From positions 434,001-498,000 of the forward strand of contig NZ_LN913000.1 of NCBI RefSeq assembly GCF_001487105.1: 64,000 bases of DNA, read 5' to 3'. The first letter of the stretch is position 1; each line of letters starts with the position of its first letter. Positions 24,911 through 32,736 of the stretch are shown one piece after another. The DNA is from Mediterraneibacter massiliensis (GTDB taxonomy: Bacteria > Bacillota > Clostridia > Lachnospirales > Lachnospiraceae). The notes below the pieces were generated by a model, which was not told where the DNA came from, did not search any database, and saw only the letters and a program-made list of their open reading frames with translations. The translations under genes were made by a program, and so were the position numbers.

Positions 24911-24934
24911 ATGATTAACTTTTCTTGCAGATAA
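24911..24934 (+). CDS. Leader peptide MINFSCR of an ABC-F attenuator
   Basis: A seven-codon frame (ATG to TAA) follows a strong AGAGGTGGAAGG ribosome binding site and lies about 25 bp after the promoter. Its coding sequence (about 24918-24930) is nearly complementary to a downstream segment (24981-24992), as expected for ribosome-mediated attenuation of antibiotic-resistance ABC-F genes. Ribosome stalling here would switch downstream folding. Confidence 0.6.
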   Translation: MINFSCR

Positions 24935-25088
24935 GATCGGAATATACAATAAGGCTGCTTTTGCAGGATTATTGTGTCTGTTGCAAGAAAGTGATCAATC
25001 GTTCTCTCATGGCATAGTTTCCTTCATTTATTGAAGAATTGTTTTGCGTATAATGAGCTGTAAGAGTTACTTTCTTGCGGCTCTTTTT
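24917..25088 (+). promoter_or_regulatory. Transcription attenuator upstream of the ABC-F gene
   Basis: Three segments can pair alternatively. Segment 1 (ACTTTTCTTGCA in the leader peptide) can pair with segment 2 (TTGCAAGAAAGT, 24981-24992). Segment 2 can also pair with segment 3 (ACTTTCTTGC, 25069-25078). Segment 3 otherwise forms the 3' arm of the terminator at 25055-25083. A ribosome stalled on the peptide would cover segment 1 and allow 2:3 pairing, preventing termination. This is the classical logic of drug-induced ABC-F and erm leaders. Confidence 0.65.
25055..25088 (+). terminator. Attenuator terminator
   Basis: GAGCTGTAAGA pairs with TCTTGCGGCTC (two G-U pairs), followed by TTTTT. 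It lies between promoter and coding sequence, so it acts as a conditional terminator. Confidence 0.8.
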
Positions 25089-25113
25089 GTATTTCATAGG
25101 AAATTACTTAATT

Positions 25114-26280
25114 ATGAAAGAAGAGAAGATTGCAGGGATCGCACTGCGGCGGAAAGGTATCGTGTTGCTGAAGCAGCCTGCCACAGGCGGAGAATGCTGC
25201 GATGTGGAACTTTTTCTGAATGAAGGACATTTTCTGCTTATAGACGAATCAACAAACCATTTAGATTCGGATGCCCGTAAAAAAGTATCCGCATATCTTA
25301 GAAAGAAAAAAGGATTTATTTTAGTATCCCATGACCGGCGGTTTTTAGATGGATGTGTGGATCATATTTTGTCCTTAAATAGAGCAGACATAAAAGTACA
25401 AAGTGGAAACTTTTCATCCTGGATGGAAAATTTTGCATGGCAGCAGAAGGCGGAGATTTCGCAAAATGAGCGGTTAAAGAAAGACATACGCAGGCTGCAG
25501 AAAGCGGCGAAGCGTTCCGCGGTATGGTCTGAACGGATAGAGGCTTCTAAGATCGGCGCGGCAGATAAAGGATATGTCGGACATAAAGCCGCAAAAATGA
25601 TGAAAAGGTCTAAGACCATGGAAAAACGTCAGCAGCAGAGTATGGAGCAAAAAGCGGCATTGCTTAAAAATGCGGAAACCATAGATACATTAAAGCTCTA
25701 TCCGATAGAGTATCATACAAATCTGCTTGCCGCATTTTCAGATGTAGCGGTGCTGTATGACGGACGGCAGATCTGCCGGTCTGTATCGTTCCAAGTGCGG
25801 GAGGGAGAGCGTATTTTTATTGAGGGAAAGAATGGAAGCGGAAAAAGCAGTCTGCTAAAATTGCTGTCTGGTCATCCGATCGAACATACAGGCACATTGA
25901 CGATAGGATCCGGGCTTGTGATTTCTTATGTGCCCCAGGATACGTCGCACTTGATGGGGACATTGGCGGTATTTTCGGAAGAGAACGGTCTGGATGAGAG
26001 TCTGTTTAAGGCGGTTCTCAGAAAGATGGATTTTGAGCGTGTACAGTTTGAAAAAGATATGAAAGATTTTTCAGAAGGGCAGAAGAAAAAAGTCCTGCTG
26101 GCAAAAAGTCTTTGCGAGAAGGCACATTTATATGTGTGGGACGAACCGCTGAATTTTATTGACGTCTACTCTCACAGGCAGATCGAACAGCTGATAGAAA
26201 GTTTTTCTCCTACTATGCTTTTGGTAGAACACGATATTGCTTTTCGAGAAGCGACAGCGACAAAAACGATCAAATTATAG
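25114..26280 (+). pseudogene. N-terminally truncated Lsa-type ABC-F protein
   Basis: The 388-residue product resembles Lsa/Vga-like ABC-F ribosome protection proteins (about 490-500 residues), but the first ATPase domain lacks its Walker A and most of its core. It begins with a divergent 20-residue stretch, then a degenerate signature (PATGGEC), then LLIDESTNHLD, in which Ser replaces the usual Pro of DEPTNHLD. The rest is intact: VSHDRRFLDG, the basic coiled linker, the second Walker A GKNGSGKSS (about residue 237), DFSEGQKKK, VWDEPLNFID and VEHD. Roughly 100 residues are missing. Frame is preserved, so it is a truncated gene or recent pseudogene rather than a frameshift. The ATG at 25114 is used because an earlier one at 25075 lies in the terminator. 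Confidence 0.75.
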
Positions 26281-26375
26281 ATATACATAGAGCAGGAAAG
26301 AACGTTTAGACACTACAAAGACAGTTGTGGTATAATCAGAAAAAGGATAAAGAAAAAGGAAAAGAGGGAATATGA

Positions 26376-27323
26376 TTGAGTGAGGACAAGGAAAAGGAAT
26401 ACAGAACGCTGCGTCCCTGGCAGGGCTTTCTTGTGATCGTCATCGCGGCAGTGTATCTGTTTTTGATTGCGCCTAAGTTCATAGGGCGGTTTGGAAGAAT
26501 AGGGAGTCTTTTAGGAGAGGCAGGTTTTTTGCTTTTGTCTGTGACTGCTGTCTGGATATGGAAAGGGGATTTTAAAGTAGTATTTCCGTTCAGGAAACCG
26601 TGTTTTACTACAATGGCAGGAGTCGGGATATTATGGATGGGAATGATGCTTTTGATCTCCGTTGCGACGATGCTCTTACAGTTGTTTTTTCCGGAGGTAT
26701 ATTTTGAAACAGGGATTGAGACAGCGCTCGGATATACGGGTATTCCGGTACTTTTGCTGACAGCGATCCTGGCGGTATCTCCGGCGATTTGTGAGGAAGC
26801 GCTGTTCCGGGGGGTGTTTGTCAACAGTTTGTTGCCATTGAAAAAGAAATGGCTGATCATTTTGATCAGCAGTGTTATATTCGGATTGTTTCACGGCAGT
26901 CCGGCGAAATTTGTTCCGACTGCGCTGGGCGGTGCCGCATTAGGGTTTGTTTTTTTGGAGACAGGAAATCTGTTTTATAGCTGTCTATACCATTTTATCA
27001 ATAATATGTCTTCCGTGATCGTGCTTGCGGCCATGGGAGATATATACAAATATATGGCGCGGACAGGGGCTTTTTCTGAAATGCAGCAGATTCCGCTGAC
27101 AAGTATAGGATTATCTGTGATGATGTCTGCGGCGGCTCCGGCATGTCTGTATATCGGCAACTATCTGCTGCACAGCCAGACGGAAGGATACCGAGAGACA
27201 CTGTTTCCCAGAAGGAAACCAGGTATCGTGATCTCCCTGATCGCGGTTTCCGGTATTCTCTTTGTATCAGGAGTGTATCTTTTCCTATATGGAATGATAG
27301 AAATAGGACTGCCTGCTTTTTAA
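26376..27323 (+). CDS. CPBP family intramembrane metalloprotease
   Basis: This 315-residue protein has about eight membrane helices and the CPBP (Abi/CAAX) motifs: CEEALFRG (EExxxR, around residue 140), FGLFHGS (FxxxH) and HFINN (HxxxN). These form the glutamic-type intramembrane protease site. Start is a TTG at 26376 with AGGGA upstream; the nearby ATG at 26372 runs into a stop after three codons. Substrate is unknown. It converges on hydF and shares a terminator with it. Confidence 0.87.
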   Translation: MSEDKEKEYRTLRPWQGFLVIVIAAVYLFLIAPKFIGRFGRIGSLLGEAGFLLLSVTAVWIWKGDFKVVFPFRKPCFTTMAGVGILWMGMMLLISVATMLLQLFFPEVYFETGIETALGYTGIPVLLLTAILAVSPAICEEALFRGVFVNSLLPLKKKWLIILISSVIFGLFHGSPAKFVPTALGGAALGFVFLETGNLFYSCLYHFINNMSSVIVLAAMGDIYKYMARTGAFSEMQQIPLTSIGLSVMMSAAAPACLYIGNYLLHSQTEGYRETLFPRRKPGIVISLIAVSGILFVSGVYLFLYGMIEIGLPAF

Positions 27324-27342
27324 AGCGGACAGTCCTATTTCT
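27302..27342. terminator. Bidirectional terminator between the CPBP protease and hydF
   Basis: AATAGGACTG (27302-27311) and CAGTCCTATT (27330-27339) are exact reverse complements flanking the CPBP stop codon, with a further GCTTTT/AAAGC pairing inside. A/T-rich sequence on both sides fits termination in both directions. Confidence 0.7.
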
Positions 27343-27392
27343 ATTGAAAAGAGACGTTTTAAAAAAGATATGCCTTTAATGTGTAAAAAATT

Positions 27393-28580
27393 CTATAGAG
27401 AGAATATACTTGTACTGCGTTTTAAGATCCCTTTCATGTGCGCGATGGCAGTGCCGTAATTGGTGATCGGAATACCCTGATCCTTTGCGCAGCGAAGGCG
27501 GTATTTCATTTCTCGGTCATTGAGCATGCAGCCTCCGCAGTGGATGACGAGCTGATAAGGGGACAGATCATCCGGGAATTGCGTTCCGCTTGTAAAGGCA
27601 AAACGGAGCTGTCTGCCTGTATGTTTTTGGATCCAGTTAGGCAGTTTGACAGTGCCTATATCATTACATTGCCGGTGGTGCGTGCACCCCTCAGAGATGA
27701 GAACCGTGTCATTTTCTTTTAATTCATCCAAAACAGCGGCGCCTTCAGTCAAAATTTTCAAATCCCCTTTATATCTGGCAAATAGGATAGAGAAAGAAGT
27801 AAGGGGGATATCGGGCGGAGTAACGGCGGCAGCTTGTTCAAATACCTGACTGTCGGTAATGACAAGAGCAGGCTGTCTGTCCAAGCGCCGCAGGGTATCT
27901 TCTAACTCTGTGTCCCTGACAGTAACGGCAACAGCGCCGGAATCTAAAATATCTCGGATCGTCTGCTGCTGCGGCAGAATCAGACGTCCTTTTGGCGCTG
28001 CGGAGTCAATGGGGACTACAAGAACGACAAAATCGCCGGGAGAGAGCAGATCGCCTACGATTTTTTTGTCGATATTTTCTGTCGCAGCACAGCGGGCGAT
28101 CAGTTCTTTTAACTGGTGTATGTTCTTTCCGGTTGCGGCGCTGACGTGTATGACATTTTCTTCTGCCGCAGGGGAGAGAGGCGTCCTATCGCATTTATTG
28201 TAGGCAATGACATAGGGGATTTCTTTTTCCTGTATTTTGCGTAGAATCTCCCGATCTTTTTCTGTTAGTCCCACACCGGCGTCTACTACGAGAACGGCAA
28301 TATCTGTCTTATTTAACATCTGGAAGGCTTTTTTGACACGGAGCGCCCCCAATGCTCCTTCATCATCCAGTCCCGGAGTATCGATCAGGACGACGGGGCC
28401 CAGAGGCAGAAGCTCCATAGCTTTTAAGACAGGATCGGTAGTGGTTCCTTGTATATCGGATACGATTGCCAGATCTTGTCCGGTGAGCGCATTGATGATG
28501 CTGGATTTTCCAGCGTTTCTCCTGCCGAAAATACCGATATGAAGGCGGTTAGCAGACGGTGTGGCATTTAAGTTGCTCAT
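27393..28580 (-). CDS. hydF: [FeFe]-hydrogenase maturation GTPase HydF
   Basis: HydF is the scaffold that receives the diiron subcluster from HydE/HydG and passes it to HydA. The 395-residue protein has an N-terminal GTPase domain (P-loop GRRNAGKSS, DTPGLDD, NKCD), a middle dimerisation domain and a C-terminal Fe-S domain with EGCTHHRQC and HCGGCML, matching the HxCx~45HCxxC cluster site. GGAGG lies six bases before the start. It is last in the minus-strand TM1266-hydE-hydG-hydF order. Confidence 0.95.
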   Translation of the reverse strand: MSNLNATPSANRLHIGIFGRRNAGKSSIINALTGQDLAIVSDIQGTTTDPVLKAMELLPLGPVVLIDTPGLDDEGALGALRVKKAFQMLNKTDIAVLVVDAGVGLTEKDREILRKIQEKEIPYVIAYNKCDRTPLSPAAEENVIHVSAATGKNIHQLKELIARCAATENIDKKIVGDLLSPGDFVVLVVPIDSAAPKGRLILPQQQTIRDILDSGAVAVTVRDTELEDTLRRLDRQPALVITDSQVFEQAAAVTPPDIPLTSFSILFARYKGDLKILTEGAAVLDELKENDTVLISEGCTHHRQCNDIGTVKLPNWIQKHTGRQLRFAFTSGTQFPDDLSPYQLVIHCGGCMLNDREMKYRLRCAKDQGIPITNYGTAIAHMKGILKRSTSIFSL

Positions 28581-28642
28581 AGGATCCTCCTTTTTGCAGT
28601 ATGTATTTGTGCTGCGTATATCTGCGTGAAAGACTTGTTGTG

Positions 28643-30064
28643 TCAGAAGCGGAAATCTCGGCGATTGTCCTGTTCGATCAGCCGCAGATTTTCCAGCACC
28701 ACAGAGCGTGCTTTCTCATTGGGGACATTGAAGACTTCCTTTTCAATGAGCGCGTCGCCGATTGCCTTTGTTTTTGGAGAAGCGTAGTCCATGAGATATT
28801 CTTTCAGCGTCATCAGTGCGTTCGGGTGGCAGCAGTTCTGGATCTGTCCGCTTTTACACAGGGACATGAAACGATCTCCGGTTCTTCCTTCACGGTAGCA
28901 CGCAGTGCAAAAGCTGGGAATATAGCCCATCTCCATCAGCCAACAGACGACTTCATCGAGTGTTCTTGTATCGACCACGTCAAACTGTTCTGACTTTTCT
29001 GTATCCGGTTCCGGCTCACAGTAGCCGCCTACACTGGTACGGGAGCCGCCGCTGATCTGAGAAATACCCAGGTGCAGCACCCGTTCTCTTGTTTTCTGGC
29101 TTTCTCTTGTGGAGATGATCATGCCTGTATAAGGAACGGCGATACGGATACAGGCAACTAATTTGGCAAAAGTATCGTCATCAATACCGTTTTTAAATGA
29201 GGAGGAGTCGATATCATCCGCGTCACGCAGGCGGGGAACACTGATCGTATGTGGTCCTACACCGAAAGCAGCCTCTAAATGTTCTGCATGCATCAGAAGT
29301 CCGGCGAATTCGTAGCGGTATTTATCCAGACCAAATAAAACGCCGATTCCGACATCGTCGATACCGCCTTCCATAGCTCGGTCCATTGCCTCGGTGTGAT
29401 ACGCGTAGTCATGCTTTGGACCTGTCGGATGTAATTTTAGATAGCTTTCTTTGTGATAGGTTTCCTGGAATAAGATGTATGTTCCGATCCCTGCTTCTTT
29501 TAATAAACGATAGTTATCTACAGTCGTCGCAGCAATATTGATATTGACCCGCCGGATCGCGCCGTTTTTGTGCTTAATGCTGTAGATGGTATTGATAGAG
29601 TCCAGATAATAATCCATTGTATTGCGTATCGGGTCCTCTCCGGCTTCCAGGGCAAGACGTTTATGGCCCATATCCTGCAGTGCGATGACTTCTCGGCGTA
29701 TCTCTTCCTGTGTCAGCTGCTTTCTGGCGATATGCTTATTTTTTGCGTGATAAGGACAGTAGGTACAGCCGTTGATACAGTAATTAGACAGATAGAGCGG
29801 AGCGAACATAACGATGCGGTTTCCATAGAAATCTTTCTTGATCTGTTCTGCCAGACGAAAGATTTCTTCATTTTTTTCTTTTAAGTCACAGGCAAGCAGT
29901 ACAGAAGCTTCTCTGTGGGAGAGTCCTTTTCGTTTCTTCGCCTTTTCGATCAGAGTGTCGATCAAAGCGGCATTATGTTTGTTTTCGTCGGCATAGGCAA
30001 GTGTTTCTAAGATTTCCTCGTGATTGATAAAGTCTTCGGCATGTTTTGAATGTACATCATACAT
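28643..30064 (-). CDS. hydG: [FeFe]-hydrogenase maturase HydG (tyrosine lyase)
   Basis: HydG cleaves tyrosine to p-cresol and produces CO and cyanide bound to iron. The 473-residue radical SAM protein has CINGCTYC (CX3CX2C) for the radical cluster, GGxxP-like and GGSRTSVGGYCEPE segments, and a C-terminal CTACYREGRTGDRF-to-C motif for the second cluster. I set the start at 30064 because AAGGAGG lies just upstream; the in-frame ATG at 30082 would precede that ribosome binding site. Lies 36 bp after hydE. Confidence 0.95.
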   Translation of the reverse strand: MYDVHSKHAEDFINHEEILETLAYADENKHNAALIDTLIEKAKKRKGLSHREASVLLACDLKEKNEEIFRLAEQIKKDFYGNRIVMFAPLYLSNYCINGCTYCPYHAKNKHIARKQLTQEEIRREVIALQDMGHKRLALEAGEDPIRNTMDYYLDSINTIYSIKHKNGAIRRVNINIAATTVDNYRLLKEAGIGTYILFQETYHKESYLKLHPTGPKHDYAYHTEAMDRAMEGGIDDVGIGVLFGLDKYRYEFAGLLMHAEHLEAAFGVGPHTISVPRLRDADDIDSSSFKNGIDDDTFAKLVACIRIAVPYTGMIISTRESQKTRERVLHLGISQISGGSRTSVGGYCEPEPDTEKSEQFDVVDTRTLDEVVCWLMEMGYIPSFCTACYREGRTGDRFMSLCKSGQIQNCCHPNALMTLKEYLMDYASPKTKAIGDALIEKEVFNVPNEKARSVVLENLRLIEQDNRRDFRF

Positions 30065-30100
30065 AGTTGCATCCTCCTTCATTTTTATTAAGCAATGGTT

Positions 30101-31150
30101 TTAAATATTTAAAGAATCTCCGCGGGCAACGACGGTGCGGCAACCGATGCTGTTCATGCGGCGTTCCAGGCATTGTCTGCATTCTGCCGCTTCATCCCCG
30201 GTACAGATCTTATTATCGTAGAGCAGATAATCTTTGCGCACATCCTGCGGGGAAAGATTGGGCATTACCACGTTTGCTCCGGCGAGGATCCCCTGTTCTC
30301 GTCCGTCCGGCGCTATGGTGCCAAGTGCTGTTGTAGCAGGCAGCAAGACTTTGGGAAGCATGACCCGGATGAGTGCGAGCATAAAGAGCGTTAAGGAAAG
30401 CGTACCCGCCTGTTCTCTGGCAAAAGGCGTCTCCTGGTGCGGAATGAAAGGTCCTATCCCTACCATATGTGGATCCAGCCTTTTTAAAAAGAGCATGTCA
30501 TCTGCCAGATTTTCGGGTGTTTGGAAAGGAGAACCTACCATAAAACCTGTTCCCACCTGGTAGCCGATCTCTTTTAGATCCCACAGGCACTTTTGGCGGT
30601 TCGCAGCGCTTAAAGCGGCAGGGTGCAGCCTGGCATAGTGGGAAGCGTCAAAGGTTTCGTGGCGCAGCAGATAACGGGAGGCACCGGCGTCAAATAAACG
30701 CTGATAGCTTTCAAGGGAGCGTTCTCCAATGGATAGAGTAATGGCACAATCGGGATAGGAGCTATGGATCGTACTTACGATATCTTCCATTACTTCGTCG
30801 GTATAATAGCCATCCTCTCCGCCTTGGAGCACAAAAGTACGAAAACCAAGCGCATAACCTGTGCGGCAGCAGGAAAGGATTTCTTCTTTTTTGAGCCGGT
30901 AGCGTCGAGCGTTTTTATTACTTCTGCGAATGCCGCAGTAGAGACAGTCGTTTTTACAATAATTGGTAAACTCGATCAGCCCGCGTATATAGATGTCGTG
31001 TCCGTAATATTTTTCACGAAATTTTCGTGCCAGTAAAAACAGATATTCGCTGTTTTCTTTCGTTCTGCCCCGAATAAGCTGTACCCATTCGTCTTTGGAG
31101 AGAGTATGGGCACGGGCAAGCTTGTCGATCAAAATTTTCATATTGTCCAT
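30101..31150 (-). CDS. hydE: [FeFe]-hydrogenase maturase HydE
   Basis: HydE is the radical SAM enzyme that acts on the iron-cysteine product of HydG. The 349-residue protein shows CKNDCLYC (CX3CX2C, around residues 63-70), LQGGEDGYYTD, LSIGERS, LRHET and GFMVGSPFQT as in HydE/BioB-like enzymes. A C-terminal CTGDEAAECRQC region resembles the optional second cluster site. The start at 31150 follows CAGGAG. It is co-transcribed with the small TM1266-like gene. Confidence 0.94.
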   Translation of the reverse strand: MDNMKILIDKLARAHTLSKDEWVQLIRGRTKENSEYLFLLARKFREKYYGHDIYIRGLIEFTNYCKNDCLYCGIRRSNKNARRYRLKKEEILSCCRTGYALGFRTFVLQGGEDGYYTDEVMEDIVSTIHSSYPDCAITLSIGERSLESYQRLFDAGASRYLLRHETFDASHYARLHPAALSAANRQKCLWDLKEIGYQVGTGFMVGSPFQTPENLADDMLFLKRLDPHMVGIGPFIPHQETPFAREQAGTLSLTLFMLALIRVMLPKVLLPATTALGTIAPDGREQGILAGANVVMPNLSPQDVRKDYLLYDNKICTGDEAAECRQCLERRMNSIGCRTVVARGDSLNI

Positions 31151-31168
31151 AGTAACTCCTGCTGTTTG

Positions 31169-31417
31169 TTATTTTGGTTTTGCATAGATTGTCTTTGTGC
31201 TGATTCCGGGAAGCATGCCCAGCTTTCCGGACAGGGCGCTGATGACGTCGCTGGGAGCGTCAAGCGTGATACTAATGATAGAAATTCCCTTTTCCCGGTA
31301 AGGAATTCCCATTCTGCCGATAATGTAGGCAGAGTATTGACTCAATAGATGATTTAGATCGTCTATGGCTTCATTGGAATTGACTACAATACCGATCAAA
31401 GCAATCCTGGTATCCAT
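31169..31417 (-). CDS. TM1266-type iron-only hydrogenase system regulator
   Basis: This 82-residue ACT-like protein (MDTRIALIGIVV, then LLSQYSAYIIGRMGIPY and VISALSGKLGMLPG) belongs to the TM1266 family, often called iron-only hydrogenase system putative regulator because it sits by hydEFG. The mechanism is unknown. The start at 31417 has GGAGG in front; a longer frame from 31486 would begin inside the leader terminator. It is the first gene of the operon. Confidence 0.87.
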   Translation of the reverse strand: MDTRIALIGIVVNSNEAIDDLNHLLSQYSAYIIGRMGIPYREKGISIISITLDAPSDVISALSGKLGMLPGISTKTIYAKPK

Positions 31418-31566
31418 GGAAAACCTCCTCTCATAGATGGAATCAGAGAAAAAAATACCTGTGCCCAGAAAGCACAGGTATGACAAAAACAGGGGACTCC
31501 CCTGTCAGCTTTTCCTATATGTGCCTTCTTACTTAGGAAATCCCTTTGTAATCAGAACAAAAGTAT
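31418..31566 (-). promoter_or_regulatory. Structured leader of the hyd operon (candidate cis-regulatory RNA)
   Basis: On the minus strand about 150 nt separate the predicted start site (about 31566) from the first gene. The leader contains TTTCCTA/TAGGAAA, a perfect 7-bp hairpin ACAGGGG-AGT-CCCCTGT (31489-31505), and a perfect 10-bp terminator hairpin with a T run (31448-31481). No known riboswitch class was recognised. A terminator between promoter and gene implies conditional read-through. Confidence 0.6.
31448..31481 (-). terminator. Intrinsic terminator inside the hyd leader
   Basis: On the minus strand ATACCTGTGC and GCACAGGTAT form a perfect 10-bp stem around TTTCTGG, followed by seven T. 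No minus-strand gene lies upstream that would need it, so it probably attenuates the hyd operon. Confidence 0.85.
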
Positions 31567-31572
31567 GAGTAT

Positions 31573-31601
31573 AGTATAGCATAGGGAAGAAAAATATACA
31601 A
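31573..31601 (-). promoter_or_regulatory. Minus-strand promoter of the hyd operon
   Basis: TTGTAT (31596-31601), 17 bp and TATACT (31573-31578) on the minus strand. Confidence 0.6.
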
Positions 31602-31724
31602 TCATAGAGTTGTTTTGCATAGATATATTCTATGTATTCAAAAAGAGAGGCGACATGGTGTTAAAAAATATAAGACAGAGCTGACGCAGCGGAGATTTTT
31701 CTGCGGCACCGATTCTTTTTCCTA

Positions 31725-31753
31725 TTGTAACTTACGCAGTTGTATGGTATTAT
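31725..31753 (+). promoter_or_regulatory. Promoter of the hydroxyproline cluster
   Basis: TTGTAA (31725-31730), 17 bp and TATTAT (31748-31753). The region between 31602 and 31724 holds no gene that I can see. Confidence 0.6.
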
Positions 31754-31780
31754 TAGACTAAAGTACAAACAATAGTCTAA
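31753..31780 (+). promoter_or_regulatory. Inverted-repeat operator over the start of hyp transcription
   Basis: TTAGACTA (31753-31760) and TAGTCTAA (31773-31780) are perfect 8-bp arms 12 bp apart, overlapping the -10 box and predicted start. The TetR-family gene at 36280 in the same cluster is the obvious candidate to bind it. Confidence 0.6.
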
Positions 31781-31815
31781 AATGAAAAATCAACAGATGA
31801 GAAAGGAAAAAAGAA

Positions 31816-32721
31816 ATGAGCTTGATCACAGATATACAGAAGTATTCCATCCATGATGGGGATGGGATCCGTACGACTGTATTTTTTAAAGGCTGTGCTC
31901 TGCGCTGTCAATGGTGTCACAATCCGGAGACGCAAAATACCGGACGGGAGCTGCTCTGCCACACGGAATCTTGTGTTGGATGCGGAGCATGCGTAGAAAT
32001 CTGCCCTGCGCATGCCGTGTGCATACAGGAAGGCAAGGCATGGACAGACAGAGAGATCTGTACAGCGTGTGGAAGATGTACGGAAGTTTGTAATCTGAAT
32101 CTGCGGGAGATTGCGGGAAAAGAATATACAGTGGATGACCTTGTAAAAGAGCTGAAAAAGGACGAAATGTTTTACGAAGAGTCTGGCGGCGGGGTGACAC
32201 TGTCCGGCGGCGAGGTGATGCTTGCGGACATGGATTTTGTGGAGGCAGTGGCAAAGAGGCTGAAAGCCGCCGGGATCCATGTGGCGATAGATACGTGCGG
32301 CTATGCGCCTCGCGCAAATTTTGAAAGACTTCTGCCCTTTGTGGATTTATTTCTTTATGATATAAAGACCATGGATACAGCCGTACATAAGAAGTACATG
32401 GGGTTTGGAAATGAACAGATACTGGAAAATCTGGAATATCTCAATCATGCGGGCGCAGATATATATATACGGATACCGACGATCAAAGGAGTTAATGCGG
32501 ATGAAAAGAGTATGAGGGCGATCCTTTCCTATCTGAAAGAAAAACAGATCCGGGTCTTGCAGATCAATCTGCTTGCGTATCACAATACGGGAAGCGCAAA
32601 ATATGCAAGGCTGGGCAGAGCGTATGAGGGAGACGCACTTTGTGCCCCATCGGGGGAAGAAATGCAGACATTTGCAGATTTATTTCAGGAAGCAGGATAT
32701 AAAGTAAAAATAGGTGGATAA
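31816..32721 (+). CDS. Glycyl-radical enzyme activase for HypD
   Basis: This 301-residue radical SAM protein installs the glycyl radical on its partner enzyme. CALRCQWC (residues 27-34, CX3CX2C) binds the SAM cluster; an inserted ferredoxin-like domain has CVGCGACVEICP and CTACGRCTEVC for two more clusters, as in activases of dehydratase-type glycyl-radical enzymes. SGGGVTLSGGEVML is also typical. It lies 15 bp before hypD, which is its evident substrate. Confidence 0.92.
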   Translation: MSLITDIQKYSIHDGDGIRTTVFFKGCALRCQWCHNPETQNTGRELLCHTESCVGCGACVEICPAHAVCIQEGKAWTDREICTACGRCTEVCNLNLREIAGKEYTVDDLVKELKKDEMFYEESGGGVTLSGGEVMLADMDFVEAVAKRLKAAGIHVAIDTCGYAPRANFERLLPFVDLFLYDIKTMDTAVHKKYMGFGNEQILENLEYLNHAGADIYIRIPTIKGVNADEKSMRAILSYLKEKQIRVLQINLLAYHNTGSAKYARLGRAYEGDALCAPSGEEMQTFADLFQEAGYKVKIGG

Positions 32722-32736
32722 AAGGAGATGGGTAAG

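Noticed and set aside
25075..25113. Longer start for the ABC-F gene
   Set aside because: The ATG at 25075 (minus 13 codons) lies within the terminator stem, and the extra sequence shows no ABC-F homology.
30064..30082. Longer hydG start at 30082
   Set aside because: The AAGGAGG site lies between this ATG and the one at 30064, so the latter is the real start.
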